Notes under the pieces: generated by a model
The model's database searches: none
Told to the model about the DNA's origin: nothing
The model's input: the letters and a program-made list of their open reading frames with translations, nothing else
Source of the DNA: Kappaphycus alvarezii
Taxonomy: Eukaryota > Rhodophyta > Florideophyceae > Gigartinales > Solieriaceae
DNA length: 64,000 nt
Direction of reading: 5' to 3'
Assembly: GCA_002205965.3 (NCBI GenBank)
Contig: NADL03000697.1
Coordinates: forward strand, 496,001 to 560,000
Part shown: positions 24,089 to 35,377 of the stretch, in pieces
How the letters are laid out: each line of letters opens with the position of its first letter
Numbering within the stretch: position 1 is the stretch's first letter
Program-made: the position numbers and the translations under genes

Positions 24089-24640
24089 GATGATCTGAAG
24101 GCTTTACTACACTGACTGCAATACAGTCATTAACATCCATCGAGAGAGTTCATCGCATATTCATCTATAATTATACTTCACAATCATGAACAAAATACAG
24201 TTTGTGGAGAGAGAGCACCTCTTTGGATGGGCATTGTGTATGAGGGAGGAAAAGATTCTTAATCTATATCTTATTTCATAATAAGCATCTGCTTATGTTT
24301 TTCGAGGATAATCGGACCTCATTTATCATTTAAATATTCATTCTTGATGATGGTTCCCTTTTTTATTATAGATATGCATTACTACCGCATCTTTCTAAAG
24401 AGTTTACATATCATGTAAATTATTTCACTTTCGGAAGATTAAGAACACTCACTGGAGGAGAATTTTTCCCATCTTGATGTTATCAGACGATATTTTAATC
24501 TATGTTAAGAAGTGAAGTTCCAGTGACCTGTACTTACTTTTTCGAACATCACAATGGCAACCAACTTCATCTTTATCCATTTCTCAGACCAAAATTCACT
24601 GACTAGGCAAATGATATTGACACAAGCAACAGTAAAATGA

Positions 24641-25646
24641 AGAGTAGGAAAGTTATTAATGAGCAGGAAGGCGTGTTACTACGAAAATTTGCCTTTCCAC
24701 AAACCCCTGTTCCCTTCACCCATAAGTCCATCCTTGACCCCTTCTTATTCAAACTAATCTCCAGTCTTTTTTTCAACCAAAATCATAAAGTACTTTTTCT
24801 CCATGACTCAAAATTCACTGCATGAATCTATTTTCTATTTTATGTTTGAATATTTTATCATCCTTTTTCAAAAAAGAAATCCTTCGGCTCGTGATCCAAA
24901 TTTTGCTTCAGGTTCAGTTCTGGTTTTTAGTCCAGAATAGTTTTCATTATGGAACTGAATGCATGCGAGTTTAACAGCCGTAATAGTACCGCAAAATTTT
25001 TAATTTCGCACAATTCCGTGGCAGTTTTTGAAACAATACCTTTTTTAAAGTTTGGTGACCATATCGTTAAAGCAGCATCCCTTAACATCAACGACTCCAC
25101 CGGTTCACCCATTTGTCCTCGAAATGACCAAACTTCCCATGTCACTCACCATAACGAAGTCAGTCATTTCCTGCCATGCCATCAAAGGCTGTCCTTGATG
25201 GCCAATAGGTAAGCTTTGTAGGAAGAATGACGCATACAAATAGATCCGAATCCGTTCGGGAGTTGACAGTCATCATTTTTCCGTGTATGCAGAATACATT
25301 GCAGAGGAATAAGAGTAATAAGGGATTTGTTATCCGCAAAAGGCTAAGACCTATGTAAGGGGATATTTGAATTTGTATTATCCGGTTAATCTATGGTAGT
25401 TTCTGGTTTACAGCAGTAGGAGAGTTGCTGTAGGGGACGGAGGGAGGAGTAAAGGCGAAATCATAATATCGTGCCCTCTAATGCGGACAGAGCGGAGGTT
25501 AAGGGTAGTCAAGAGAGATTGGAAGACCTCGATATGTACGAAGAGGCCATTGGTCACTCTGCACCATTCGACAGAATTTTTGAGGACTGCATTAAGGCTA
25601 CGGATATTTTGAAAATAGGGGTCCCTATCTGAGGTAGTCGAACTCA
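24641..25646. other. No gene assigned
   Basis: Short open stretches on both strands (about 24927-25212 and 25408-25647) show no domain I recognise. The 3' LTR expected for the Ty3 element on the left is not visible here. Confidence 0.4.
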
Positions 25647-25650
25647 CTAG

Positions 25651-25708
25651 TGTCTATCCGACCAAGCGCTGTCCTCATATGAGGCACACTTTGTCCTCAT
25701 ATGAGGAC
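25651..25708 (+). repeat. Left terminal inverted repeat and subterminal palindromes of piggyBac
   Basis: TGTCTATCCGACCA followed by one imperfect and one perfect copy of the palindrome GTCCTCATATGAGGAC. The duplicated palindrome occurs only at this end, so the two termini are asymmetric. Confidence 0.8.
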
Positions 25709-26270
25709 AAAAAAATAGGAAGTACTGTACTCTGGTAGCCAAATATTTTTTTTTGTCCTAATAAATATTGGTAAAAAAGTTGCACTATAAGGACTTACTT
25801 ACAGTAGTGTTCGACTGACTTAAGTAGAAGAAGTTTAATGCGTTCAGTATCTACTGTGTACTGCGCACGTTTTAACTATACGGTTAAGATCTAACCGGAT
25901 GTACTTCGTCGTCCGTGCGCATCGGTGCTCGGGACAGGATAGCTTCAGCGATGGAGGACCACAGGGTGCAACTTAGTCGCTGGTAGATACGGCGGCGGAC
26001 AATGCCAACTGTCGAGTGACACTTGGACGCGATCCGCGGAGCTAACTCCTCTATAAATGCAATAGTTCCAGGGGAAGCGGCACCTAGGGAATCAAACGCC
26101 AGAGGTCGAAACGTGAAGTTCGGCGTGTAAGGCGCAGAAGATGTGCCAGTCGATGGAGCGGGGAGTCGTCGGGCGATGTTGCGTTCCAGGGTTGTAACCT
26201 TGTACTAATGATGCAATAGCTTCCAACTTTATATACTCCCAGTCACTTCCTCGCATCCATCACTGGGATG

Positions 26271-26345
26271 GTGGCCTATGGTGCGAATCGCAGGTTGCTG
26301 ACCCAGAGATCGTGAGTTCGATTCTCGCTGGGGATCTGTAAGAAG
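26271..26345 (+). repeat. tRNA-like segment (possible SINE head or tRNA pseudogene)
   Basis: An A-box-like GTGGCCTATGGT (26271-26282) is followed at tRNA spacing by a B-box-like GAGTTCGATTCT (26314-26325). The latter sits in a T-arm that can pair GTGAG with CTCGC. The acceptor stem does not close convincingly, so it is not called a functional tRNA. It lies within the non-coding part of the piggyBac element. Confidence 0.45.
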
Positions 26346-26598
26346 TCCGAAAACCCCCACGGTAACTCGACTGCTTGTGTAAAGAGGTTGTCTGAGTGCG
26401 TCATTAGGCATCCACTTGAACATGAGACAGAATACGGTGACATCTCATAAAGGGGTATTTCAGTACGCCATAAACAGCAGCAAACTTCGCAAGTCAGATG
26501 ACGCAAGTACAACCAGTAGGGAGCTATAGAAATAGAACTGATTGATCATTTTTTCTTTTAAAACAAAAAGTCACACTATTTTATATCAACTTGGAATC

Positions 26599-28596
26599 CT
26601 AATTGAGGTCCCTATGGTGTTTCTCGCGCACATGGTCCATGAAGCAACACCTTTTTGTGCTCGCGTGACAGATATAAACATCACCAAGCCCATTGTCACG
26701 GCAAGTAGAACAAAGAAATTTTGACTTACTGACCTTACAAACTCGACAGTGACCTTGGTAAGATGCGTTAGTATACTCACCGTTACTCAATTTTCTCTTC
26801 TTGTTAGTTGCAGCAAGATGAGTTCCAATCTCTGAAAAAAATTCCAATATATCACTTTCATCCTCATTTCGTAAGCAGTTAGATGCCCTACGTGATCTCG
26901 AATCAAACTTATTCTCAATAAGTTCTTTGGTAAGCATCTCATGAAACTTATAGTGTGGTACGCAGAGTCATGGACCAAAAGAATGCTTGTATAGTAAAAA
27001 TGAATCAACAATTATGATCGATAGGAGAGATGAATTGACCCTGAGTGACCAATCTTTGAACTCCAACTTCTTCTCAATTCCAGGAGTATCTTGCCTACAT
27101 CTGTTGTGGCGATCGACTTGGGAACATGTGTCGTAGTACCTCTCCACAACATCTGGAACTGAAATCTCGAATTTCGCTTTCCTTGTCTCGCCATCGGCAT
27201 TTCTCCATCTTTCCCTACAAATTGGGGTTCTTTGATTGGTTGTATGGCAACTGCTGACGAAATATCTTCTTTCTCTATCCATCCACAACACAGCCATTAA
27301 AGATTTGTTGGTATCAGCATTCTTCGCAACCATCGAGATATGATCTCCGCGCTCCGTGAGCTCCTGTGACGACAAATGTTGCATCGGAAATTCCTTAACC
27401 GCATTCTTGACCACACCAATAAATCTCGTTCCATATCTCATCAAGGCTTCCGCAGTTGACACCGATGGAAAAAATGAATCCCCACATACGACGCGACCCG
27501 TCTTCAGTCAAGGTTGAACAAGACGAAGTGTAATAGCGGTGGTGTGACAGAATTGCTCTGTGAAGTCACGCCGAAGGCCACCCGTTTTCCCCATCACGAG
27601 CTACAATCTCAACATTATTCCAGACTGGCCACATGCAGAAGCCTTCAATTCGCAGCCATTTTCGGGCTTTCTGTCATAGGCAACGTAATGTGGGAGTCCT
27701 TTTTTGATGCAATCTTCCCCGAGACCATACCATCTGCTAATACTTTCATCGACGCAGATATGCGAAGATGGCGTGACATGTTGCCTGCGGTGGTCATTGA
27801 TGGCCTTCAAAAATCCACTTACCAGAGATCATCTTGAGTCATCAAACGGCCTTTCCTCCCGTTCAGAAGTGTGACTGAGCCAAATGTTTGCCAGAATCTG
27901 CTCAAACCTTCTACGTGACATGATAATTCCAAAATTTTGTGCTGGAATGTACTTGGAACCAGATTCACTCCAGAGGTCACTGCGGTTTGAAAATGAAACC
28001 CTTGTCATAATTATGAGAATCCCAAGTAACTTCAATGTCTCTCCTGACGAGACGGGATGATTTCCAATGCCATTCAATCGATCATTTGTAAGGTCACGCA
28101 AGACGGTTAGGTGACGGACCGGAAACATGCTCATAAAGCATTCAAATGGCGATAAATCTCGAGGAGCACAGCGATACGCGACAGTATTACAGAAAAAGCC
28201 AATTACTTTGCAGCTTTTCTCTGATACATTTTCAGTAATAGGTGTGAAAACCTCCTGATTGGTCCATTATCGTCCATGACAAAAAACAGGTGCATCTGAT
28301 TGATTCGCCGTTGAATCATCGGGATTCCCACCTGATGCCGACGAAGACGGTTGAGGAGTGCCCAAACCTTCATGTGTCGCTTCGTCTGGAAATTGAGCGG
28401 TTCCTTCCTCCACTACGACGTCTGTTGGAAGTAATCCCGCTTTGATGTTGACAATCTTCAACGTGACAGTTTTGAGACGGTCACGAATCTTCCAGCTTGC
28501 CTCCACTGACTTCCTCCTTCGACCGCTTACAATGTCGATGTGGACGACAATAACGGTTCCAGTGAGCAATTTCGTCTTCCAAGCAGACCCATACAA
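26599..28596 (-). pseudogene. piggyBac transposase, broken
   Basis: DDE-type cut-and-paste transposase (PGBD/DDE_Tnp_1_7 family), reading right to left. An N-terminal region begins YGSAWKTKLLTG and ends in a Ser/Pro-rich acidic stretch. Then come FPVRHLTVLRDLTND, MSRRRFEQILANIW and HICVDESISRWYG (first catalytic Asp, near 27750). GDSFFPSVSTAEAL (second Asp, near 27485) and YYDTCSQVDRHNRCRQD (third Asp, near 27115) follow. WSLRVNSSLLS comes next, and a Cys/His-rich C-terminal finger (CRVCKVSKSKFLCSTC ... CFMDHVREKHH) near 26610-26750. The frame is interrupted by an in-frame TAA near 28267, a frame change near 27830, another stop/shift near 27600, a TGA near 27508, and a change near 26950. It is therefore a dead copy. 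The KDWSLRVN style resembles protist members of the family, as far as I recall. Confidence 0.85.
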
Positions 28597-28860
28597 GCGC
28601 TTAAATTCTGCAGCTCACGTAACAAGGGAAGCACGGCAGTGAATAGGATTTCCTGGAACGGTTCTTGGTTCCATTTCTGCGAAAATTGAGGGGATAATCG
28701 ATGGGTATCGCGTCAGGGAAAGTTGTTCCTGTGTTAAGCAGAGTGGGAATTCTCGAAAAGTTTGTTTTGATCGAGTATCTGCATGTTTAATAGAGTACGT
28801 GGGAACTAAAAAAAGGCGGCTACAAAAACTTTGTATTTAAAAAAGTAGTTGGTAAAAGTT

Positions 28861-28892
28861 GTCCTCATATGAGGACAATGGTCCAGTAGACA
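28861..28892 (-). repeat. Right terminal inverted repeat and palindrome of piggyBac
   Basis: Reads GTCCTCATATGAGGAC then AATGGTCCAGTAGACA. Its reverse complement begins TGTCTACTGGACCA, matching the left end with three mismatches in 14. Confidence 0.8.
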
Positions 28893-28896
28893 CTAG

Positions 28897-29981
28897 ACAC
28901 CAAGAAAGCTTCCTTTTGTAACACTTTAAGTTGTTCTTTACTCACCACCTCTCTTTTATATTCTATATTATTATTTCTCTTATCGTGCCTTATATGTCGC
29001 ACTGGACGCCTTCACGAGTGTGTTACACCAGCGCTCGCATTTTTTTTCTTTCTGCTTCTGTTTTTCAAATATTTCCTCTCCTTGGTATTACTGTTTCATG
29101 AATTTGATCTCCCGACTACCTGGAAGATCTGGCGCCTACACGTGTATTTTCACACTTCACTTCACTTTCTTGTGTCGTTCCTGAGATCAATTTTCGTAAC
29201 AGTACAGTATATAGCACCAAAACACAAACAATTTCGATACCACCAGCAGCAACCTCGTCGATTTGCTTTCAAACCCTCCTTGATTCCGACTTCAAGTCCG
29301 CTTCTCTTCTTTAAGGAGCTATTAATCTTGCCAAAACCGCCTCCCGCGATAGCCTTTTGCGATCTGCCCTGCAAACTACTACTGTCGATGTGCTCAAGCC
29401 ATCCCTCAGATTAGGTCTGTACTGAACATACTGAACACGCTTGTGGTCATTTATATTACCCAGCACTGCGTTTACCCTGCTTCCGACGCCAGATAGACTG
29501 ACAAAGATCATCCAACCGTATCCGTATCCGTAAGCTGACGAAGCTCCAACAACACATTCTCCTGTGCGTACTCAACCTATCCGACGACTTCCTCCCCTTT
29601 CGACAAGGTTTGACTACGCGTGGTGATCCCGGCGACCTCTGGTTAGCCCACAAGTCCGCAAGTACTTTTTGCAAAACCATCCGTGGCTATTTTAGCGGTA
29701 ACGAGAAGCGCTTCATTCGGGTCGCTATTTTATCTACCTTCCAGATTCACAACGAATCCCATTTTCGCGCCTCCATTTCTGCCAACAGGATTTAAGGTTC
29801 CTGTTCGATCATTCAATCCGCAAGTCCTAAAAAAGGGGAGAATTATTTGGTAGTTTACTTCGTCGCCTGACACTTCTAAAGAGATCGAGCCAAACGGAGC
29901 TGAGAGAGAATCAATTGAGAAAACAGAAACGAGTCTGCGCCTTTGTGACCCTGTGACTACATCCTAGCATTTCTACATTTG
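28897..29981. other. No gene assigned
   Basis: Plus-strand open stretches at about 29082-29414 and 29610-29795 show no recognisable motif. Nothing else supported. Confidence 0.4.
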
Positions 29982-32620
29982 TGTTGGGAGGATGTTTTTG
30001 GATTTTTTACATTTGGAAGATATATTTTGTTTATCTATTTGGAAATTGAATGCATCCTCCTTGCAATTTTCATGAAGTATGACATAAATGCATGACACAT
30101 AATTATTACGAGTGCATTTTGTTTAGTCTCTGTTCGTCATTTGAGAGTTCTTTGATTATCAAATGGGTCCAGAAGACAGCACTGTGTAAGGGAGCACAAC
30201 ATAGACTCCAATTCTATACTTGGACCTACCCATGAGGACAGACAGTAAACAGTTGCAACTAAGACAGCTATCACCAATTATCACGGTAATATAGGTTATA
30301 GGCCCAGAGCCTGCCAGCCACCCTGATTTCAGCAGTTCTTTCTATCCTTAAACGTTTAATCCAGTGACGAGTATTTCAACTTTTATTGTCTTTTGTGTAG
30401 GATAAAATATTGAAACGTGGACAGAATTGTCGAGACCACTAGCATGTGGAAACATCAGTTGAATATCAAGGATTACCACCTGTGGGCAATCGAAATGGAA
30501 ACAATTCTCAGTGGGAAGGAACTTTAGGGATACGTGGATAGATCTTGACTCTGGGGTGACGCTGAACCCAGACAAACTACCAATAATTATGATGTGCGAA
30601 AAAACAACATGATGCTTTTTTATATTATGATGACAATCAGCCCTAGTTATAAGGCTTCAGTATTAATAATGCAGGATCCAAAAAAGGGTTGGGGTAAAGT
30701 GAGTTTTACTTCCCAAATGGTTTCTAAAGCCTCCATTCATGCAAAATTGTCGGCTCTACAGGAAAATGTCACGGAATCATCTGAGTCCGTTGTGTAATTT
30801 TCGAATCTAATCTCTAGCTAACAAAGTATCAGGTATAGGGCATGCAGTGTCTGAATTCGGAAAGAAACGTGCTCTACTTTTTGAACTAAGGTAAGATTTT
30901 GCAGTGGTGGCGAAAATAATTATGTCTACCGGTAAGAAGTATGGGCAAGCTGTTTATGATCTGATTGTTTCCAAGCAAACATTGGATCGTGGTTCAGGTG
31001 GTAAGGCACTTGAAACAGGAGGAAGTCAGAGCAAGAGAGGCAAGGTCAAGTTCACGCATTGCGGACGACATCGCCACTCCGCTGATCGCAGCTTCCAAAA
31101 CCCCAGCTTTGAAAGTTACACGAAAAATTACACTACAAGTTAAGATAAATGGCGGAGCCATTATCAGACTGTTAAGTCACAGGGCATATAAGTGACTTTT
31201 ATGCTTGTGAATGGCACTAAGTGTAGGAAGGGTAACAATAAATCCGTGCCATCGGCCCTCGTCATCAGGGGCAAGGAGCATAAAAGAGATAATTAAATGG
31301 CAACCTCTGCTTGCACCTTACAATTGACGAACGAACTGTCGAAATTTACTGAATACAGGGCAACGAGGGGTTCGGCTCAAGTTGGAAATAGATAATTTCT
31401 TCAGACTGAAAGCGTTGGCACTTTCGAATCTATTTCGATTATAGATGCAAAGAAAGGAAGTTTATATTCGAAATGTTTTTATATTCACCTTAGATATTGT
31501 ATAGCCTACTTTCCGTCTCTACAGTCCGGAATAAAGGCTTCTGGTTTAGATATGATGATGAAGGAAGGAACCCTGAAAGTGGTCTTTGTACTATGCAGCA
31601 TAAGAAAAATGGTGTTGTGAAACTCGTTTCACCTGAGATATGTGGGCTATATCCTGCGTTGCTTACCGTTACCAATGAAGATAGACCCATAATCACTCTG
31701 GGTATGAAAACGCAAATAGTTTCGACCATACTACAGAGAGAGAACTTTGGCGTAGACGGGTAGGTCAAATTGGCGGCGATACCATGAGACTTTCCCTTAA
31801 TATATGTAGTATAATTCCGTTTAAACATTGAGATGCAGCAGGAGAAGTCTTTTATGACTTTAATCTTGGAAAATGATGCCGAAAATCTCAAAATCCTGAG
31901 GATAAATACCACGAAAAAAAAGCATACTCTCGACCGAGAGTGTACTTGGATGTGGTTGGACCAGTCAGGGTCCGATCATTTTCATCATCCCACTACTTTG
32001 TCACACTGGTTAATGAGCTCAGTGCATACTTATTGATTCGATTCACTCGTCGCAAGAGTCAAGTGTGGGATGCACCTCAAGCGATGATTATGGAATTGGA
32101 AAACTTATTTGAGCGCAAACTCACGAAGCTTGTCGTGATGAATCGAAAAATGATTCGATGGTTACGCTCGGGGAGGAGAGCGAATATATGTGTACTGCTT
32201 TACAGGAGTAGTTTCAAGAGAAAATAATTATACATGAAATTACCACACCTCACTCCGTGGAGTGAAATTGGAAGGCAGAGCGTTTGCACTGCACCCCTTC
32301 GGATATGGAGAGAAAAATGATAATAAGTCTACCTGGCAAAGATCCAGATAGATACTGTTCTGCGGCTATTAACTGTGCTAACTAATTACGTGAAAGGTTG
32401 CCTACCAGGATTTGTAGGGATAATGTTACTCTCTCTCAGGCATTTCAAGGACCCAAGTCCGTGTGTCTGGATGTCGATCATTTGTCTATGTCCCTAAAAG
32501 AAAATTTCATGGTAAGTTTGAGCCACGTTCAGTGGAAGGAACCTTTATTGGATATTATAAGAATGATGCTTACAGGTAAATTGACCTCATACTTGTACAG
32601 TAAAGATCTCTCAAGACGTA
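29982..32620 (+). mobile_element. Ty1/copia LTR retrotransposon, old, truncated
   Basis: Parts: LTR about 29982-30291 (starts TGTTGGGAGG); primer-binding site 30294-30307, GGTTATAGGCCCAG; gag about 30450-30800 (YHLWAIEMETILSG; VSKASIHAKLSALQ); pre-integrase and integrase traces about 31490-32240 (LDVVGPVRVRSFSSSHYFVT; NGLCTM-like segment); late integrase traces to about 32580 (SGCRSFVYVPKRKF; YYKNDAY). RT and RNase H are absent because the element ends where a Ty3 LTR begins. Several breaks; old. Confidence 0.8.
30294..30307 (+). promoter_or_regulatory. Copia primer-binding site, half-tRNA(iMet) type
   Basis: GGTTATAGGCCCAG closely resembles the Drosophila copia site, which pairs with the anticodon arm of a cleaved initiator tRNA-Met and not with the tRNA 3' end. 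It follows the presumed LTR end directly. Confidence 0.6.
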
Positions 32621-34145
32621 TGATAGGGGTAAATCGCCTGGAGAAGAGATACTTAGAACTAACTACCCCAAGAAGGAGGTGTTGCCAGCGGCAAAAGTTC
32701 TACCATGGTATAGTTGAACGAATAAAAGGGAGTGTATATGGAAGAAAGGTGAGAGGGCTACAAACACGTATGGAAGGGGTAGGGTCTACCACCTATGCTC
32801 AACGTCTAGCGTAAAGTAAATGCTTCTTGTGTCTGAAGTTGATTCTCAACTTCCTAAGTATTTGGGACTTGACTTGAAGTTGTCTGCCAACTTTCTTGAC
32901 CTCTTCATGAGGAATCTTTTTATTCAGCTTATATAGACTTTTCGCTACCCCTAAAGTCCAAACAAAATCACAGAAGGTACCAGGAAATGCATAGAAAAAA
33001 TTTGTGTGGATGATATACTCTAAACAAAAGATATTTAAGAAAATAACAATCAACGAGGTCCTCTTATTTCCCATTCTCTAAATCAGATCCAATCAGCTCC
33101 TCTAAAATATCCATGCTGTCCAGCAGTCCCAACAAACATCTGCGAACGGCTCATAGCTCTCTATTCCCTCCTGGGAGATATCTAAACTACTAAAGATATC
33201 TCCATACGGTTCCAGCGTCTCTAAGACATGTTCCATACTCTCCAGTCCAGGCCCCACCAGTCAAACACTTTCAGTGCCCCTTGTTCTCTCATCCACCTCT
33301 TCCTCGTCCTCATCATTCTCCTCTTCCTCTTCCTCTTCCTCCTCCTCTTCCTCTTCTTCATCCTCCTCTTCCTCCTCTTCCTCCTCCTTATCCTTCCCAT
33401 CCTCCCCGTCGTAGACCACCTCAGGGGCCACCCACTCCTCGGAGGTCTCCCCAGCTCCCTCCTCGATGTCTTACTCCCGCTCCTTACCTATCTCCTCCGC
33501 CTCTTCCTCAATAAAGAGGCGACGACGAATTCGATGACCTTTTTCTCGGTTTGCCGGCGTAGGTAGTCCTCGTGGTAAGTAGGTCCGAAAGGGAGTAGGG
33601 GAATAGAGTTTAGGGGGCGGAGAGGGCGATTTTTGGAAATGACTTTCGAAGGGCGTGGATTGGTCATTTTGGTAGGCTTTGGGGAATTGGAGGTAATAGA
33701 GGGTGTTTTGGGTGTGTGGGGGAGTGGGGTGATGAGCAAAATAATCGGAAACGTTTAAAACTTGGAATAAAGGGGGGTTTAAATAGGCTCCCGGGCAGGT
33801 TCTATAGATTAGGAATAAGTAAAATTAACCTGTATGGGATTTTGTAATAGTGCATTTGCGCGCTTTTCTCAAAAAAGCAAATTTGGAGGAGGAGGTAAGC
33901 AAAAAGGGAAAAAGAACTTGATTTGGGATCGATTCAGAGGGGTAAATACAGTATAAAAATTTCTAGATAAAATGGAAGTAAATTTGGAGAGGACCGCGGT
34001 AATGATAAGCGAGGCTCAGGGAGGACGAGGAAGGACCGGAACTATAAGCAAATTTGGACAAGGAGAGGTAGTACAGTAAACTAAAGGTCTGTAGATGACA
34101 TCTGTAGGCGACAAAAAATCCGTTCCTATCAGCACGCGCCTAACA
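32621..34145 (-). repeat. Solo or detached long LTR (type A)
   Basis: 1525 bp with ends TGATAGGGGT at 32621 and CCTAACA at 34145. It matches 8033-9517 throughout, including the TATA motif near 32930 and the U3 ORF. The flanks (ACGTA left, AGGAC right) are not a duplication. It joins copia sequence on the left to LINE sequence on the right, which suggests a rearranged junction. Confidence 0.88.
33064..33667 (-). pseudogene. U3-embedded acidic ORF, copy 4 (fossil)
   Basis: Starts MTNPRPSKVISKNRPLRPLN, then DYLRRQTEKKVIEFV. A very long acidic tract encoded by CTC/CTT repeats (about 33295-33400) follows, then the conserved EPDG...DISQE C-terminal block and a terminal SDLENGK. Same architecture as the other LTR copies. 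Confidence 0.6.
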
Positions 34146-34865
34146 AGGACATCGGGTTGAAGGCCCTCACTCTTCTGTTGGAGGGAGCGAGGGGATTCAC
34201 GAAGGTAACATCAAAAAAGTCGGTCCCTCAGCTGCTTCCCATTGCCTGGATGTCTGGTCTCGTGTGGTGGAGACCACGGCGTGGCTCTGCAACAGGATGA
34301 CGAGCAGCTCTTGCCAGGTCTTTCGCGATAAGGGTTACTTGGCGATCGTGTCGGTTGATCTGTTGGGCTCCATGCAAGCAGTACATCAGATGATCGCCAG
34401 GTAAGTCGAGTGTGTCCGGGCAATTCCTTCTCAGGCATGGCGTGCCAGGGTGAAAAAGTGGGACTTGAAAGTAGTATCGAAGCCACACCGAGAATTCTCG
34501 AGGGTCAACGCTTGTCTGTAGTCCGGGGCATGGGGACAATAAACCCATTCCTTGGCTCCCGGGAGGGCCATAGACGCGCGAAACGCCTGCCTCCTCGAAT
34601 CCCCAAGAGGAATTCGTTCTTGCACTGCTTCATGGATTGCGTCCGTCAGCGTCCTATGCTATGGTGTTTTTTGCGAGCAAATTACACTGAACGGGATAAT
34701 CCTAGACGGCAGGCATGAGGTCGACCACCTCCGATGGGCATCTGCAGCTGCTTCGGATGTTCCTAGCTCCTTAATAGGCGTTGGGAGCAAAGTCTTGCAA
34801 AGCTTGCTAGATGATGAGCTAGAAGCCAAGAACGCCGCAGCCGCGATGTTCTTCGCAGAGGTGAG
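34146..34865 (-). pseudogene. LINE ORF2 C-terminal fragment
   Basis: The minus strand reads AFRASMALPGAKEWV, then EFSVWLRYYFQVPLF, then a zinc-knuckle-like CLRRNCPDTLDLPGDHLMYC. INRHDRQVTLIAKDLARAA and, at the left end, DVTFVNPLAPSNRRVRAFNP follow. This is the classic LINE C-terminal order (lalpgAkeWL; lrlrlG.p; C..C..D..GDH...C......RH). Frame changes are present, so it is a dead fragment. It is the downstream neighbour of the module found at 7892-9790, presumably from the same LINE family. Confidence 0.7.
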
Positions 34866-35040
34866 GGAAACGTTTTGGTGTTCTACTCTTGGAAGATATA
34901 TCCGATCTATCCCATGGTTTTCCAGACAACCACAATCGACTCAAAAAGGGTATACTGACAACGTAATGGGGAAGGAGCTACGCTCCCTAAAATGCTACCT
35001 TCAGGCCAGCTATCAAGCAGGCCGCATTGGACATGACGGA
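34866..35040 (+). repeat. R repeat inserted between LINE pieces
   Basis: About 170 bp matching 10618-10778 (TGTTCTACTCTTGGAAGATA...). It begins at AAACGTTTTGGTGTT (about 34869). An inverted AACACCAAAACGTTT occurs at about 35328-35342, so the element may extend to 35342 and include the LINE piece at 35060-35258. Confidence 0.6.
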
Positions 35041-35059
35041 TGCTGCAGCGTGCCTTTCC

Positions 35060-35258
35060 ATCAAAACCCCCCGAACCTTTCCGTACGGAGGTGAGTCCAT
35101 TTGAAAGCGTTGCGAGCGTCGATCTGGACCAAGACATGATCGTGGTACTCGGATCTCTGGGAAAGAGGACGCACAGAATGAATTATTGTATCGGTGCCGC
35201 TCTTGACGCTTAACCCGACCTGATGGGGCAGAAGGTTGGAGCGGACCCCAAAGGCCAT
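35060..35258 (-). pseudogene. LINE RT fragment
   Basis: The minus strand reads LLPHQVGLSVKSGTDTIIHS, then HDHVLVQIDARNAFKW. This fits the LINE reverse transcriptase segment that contains the first catalytic Asp (P.QxGvg.G.E..iH... v....D..NAFN). Only about 65 residues are kept. The FADD-type motif is not here. Confidence 0.65.
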
Positions 35259-35377
35259 TTTTTTATCAGGAAATTAAGTAGACCAAACGAGAAGTATACC
35301 AACTCATTCAAGTAAACCCCATTAAACACCAAAACGTTTCAAATTAACCCAAACACACCCAAACATTTCACCACGAG

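Larger units (their letters stand above)
18314..24640 (+). mobile_element. Ty3/Gypsy LTR retrotransposon, ancient and heavily decayed
   Basis: Colinear with the element at 35584-43100. Parts: 5' LTR 18314-18969; primer-binding site from 18970 (TTGGTACTCTTTTGG); gag traces about 19430-19800; protease-to-RT linker traces about 20740-21330; RNase H trace about 21990-22080; integrase traces about 22660-23270; post-integrase module about 23430-24620, ending with a HHNGNQLHLYPF-like segment and a polypurine-like GAGCAGGAAGGCG. No 3' LTR is recognisable. Many breaks; much older than the other copies. Confidence 0.8.
25647..28896 (-). mobile_element. piggyBac-superfamily DNA transposon, broken
   Basis: Bounded by inverted ends TGTCTA-YYS-GACCA at 25651-25664 and 28879-28892 (inverted). 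Each end is flanked directly by CTAG (25647-25650, 28893-28896). Next to each end lies the perfect palindrome GTCCTCATATGAGGAC (25693-25708 and 28861-28876, with an imperfect extra copy at 25671-25686). The minus strand carries a decayed piggyBac transposase at 26599-28596. About 900 bp between the left end and the transposase is non-coding and includes a tRNA-like segment. Classical piggyBac elements duplicate TTAA. Here the only flanking duplication is CTAG. Confidence 0.8.

Noticed and set aside
24927-25212. Overlapping open stretches on both strands
   Set aside because: No recognisable family and no supporting context.
25641-25650. TTAA target duplication for piggyBac
   Set aside because: No TTAA flanks the inverted ends on either side; only CTAG is repeated.
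26271-26345. Functional tRNA gene
   Set aside because: A and B boxes are present but the acceptor stem does not pair.
32616-34150. Target duplication for the third long LTR
   Set aside because: ACGTA on the left and AGGAC on the right do not match.
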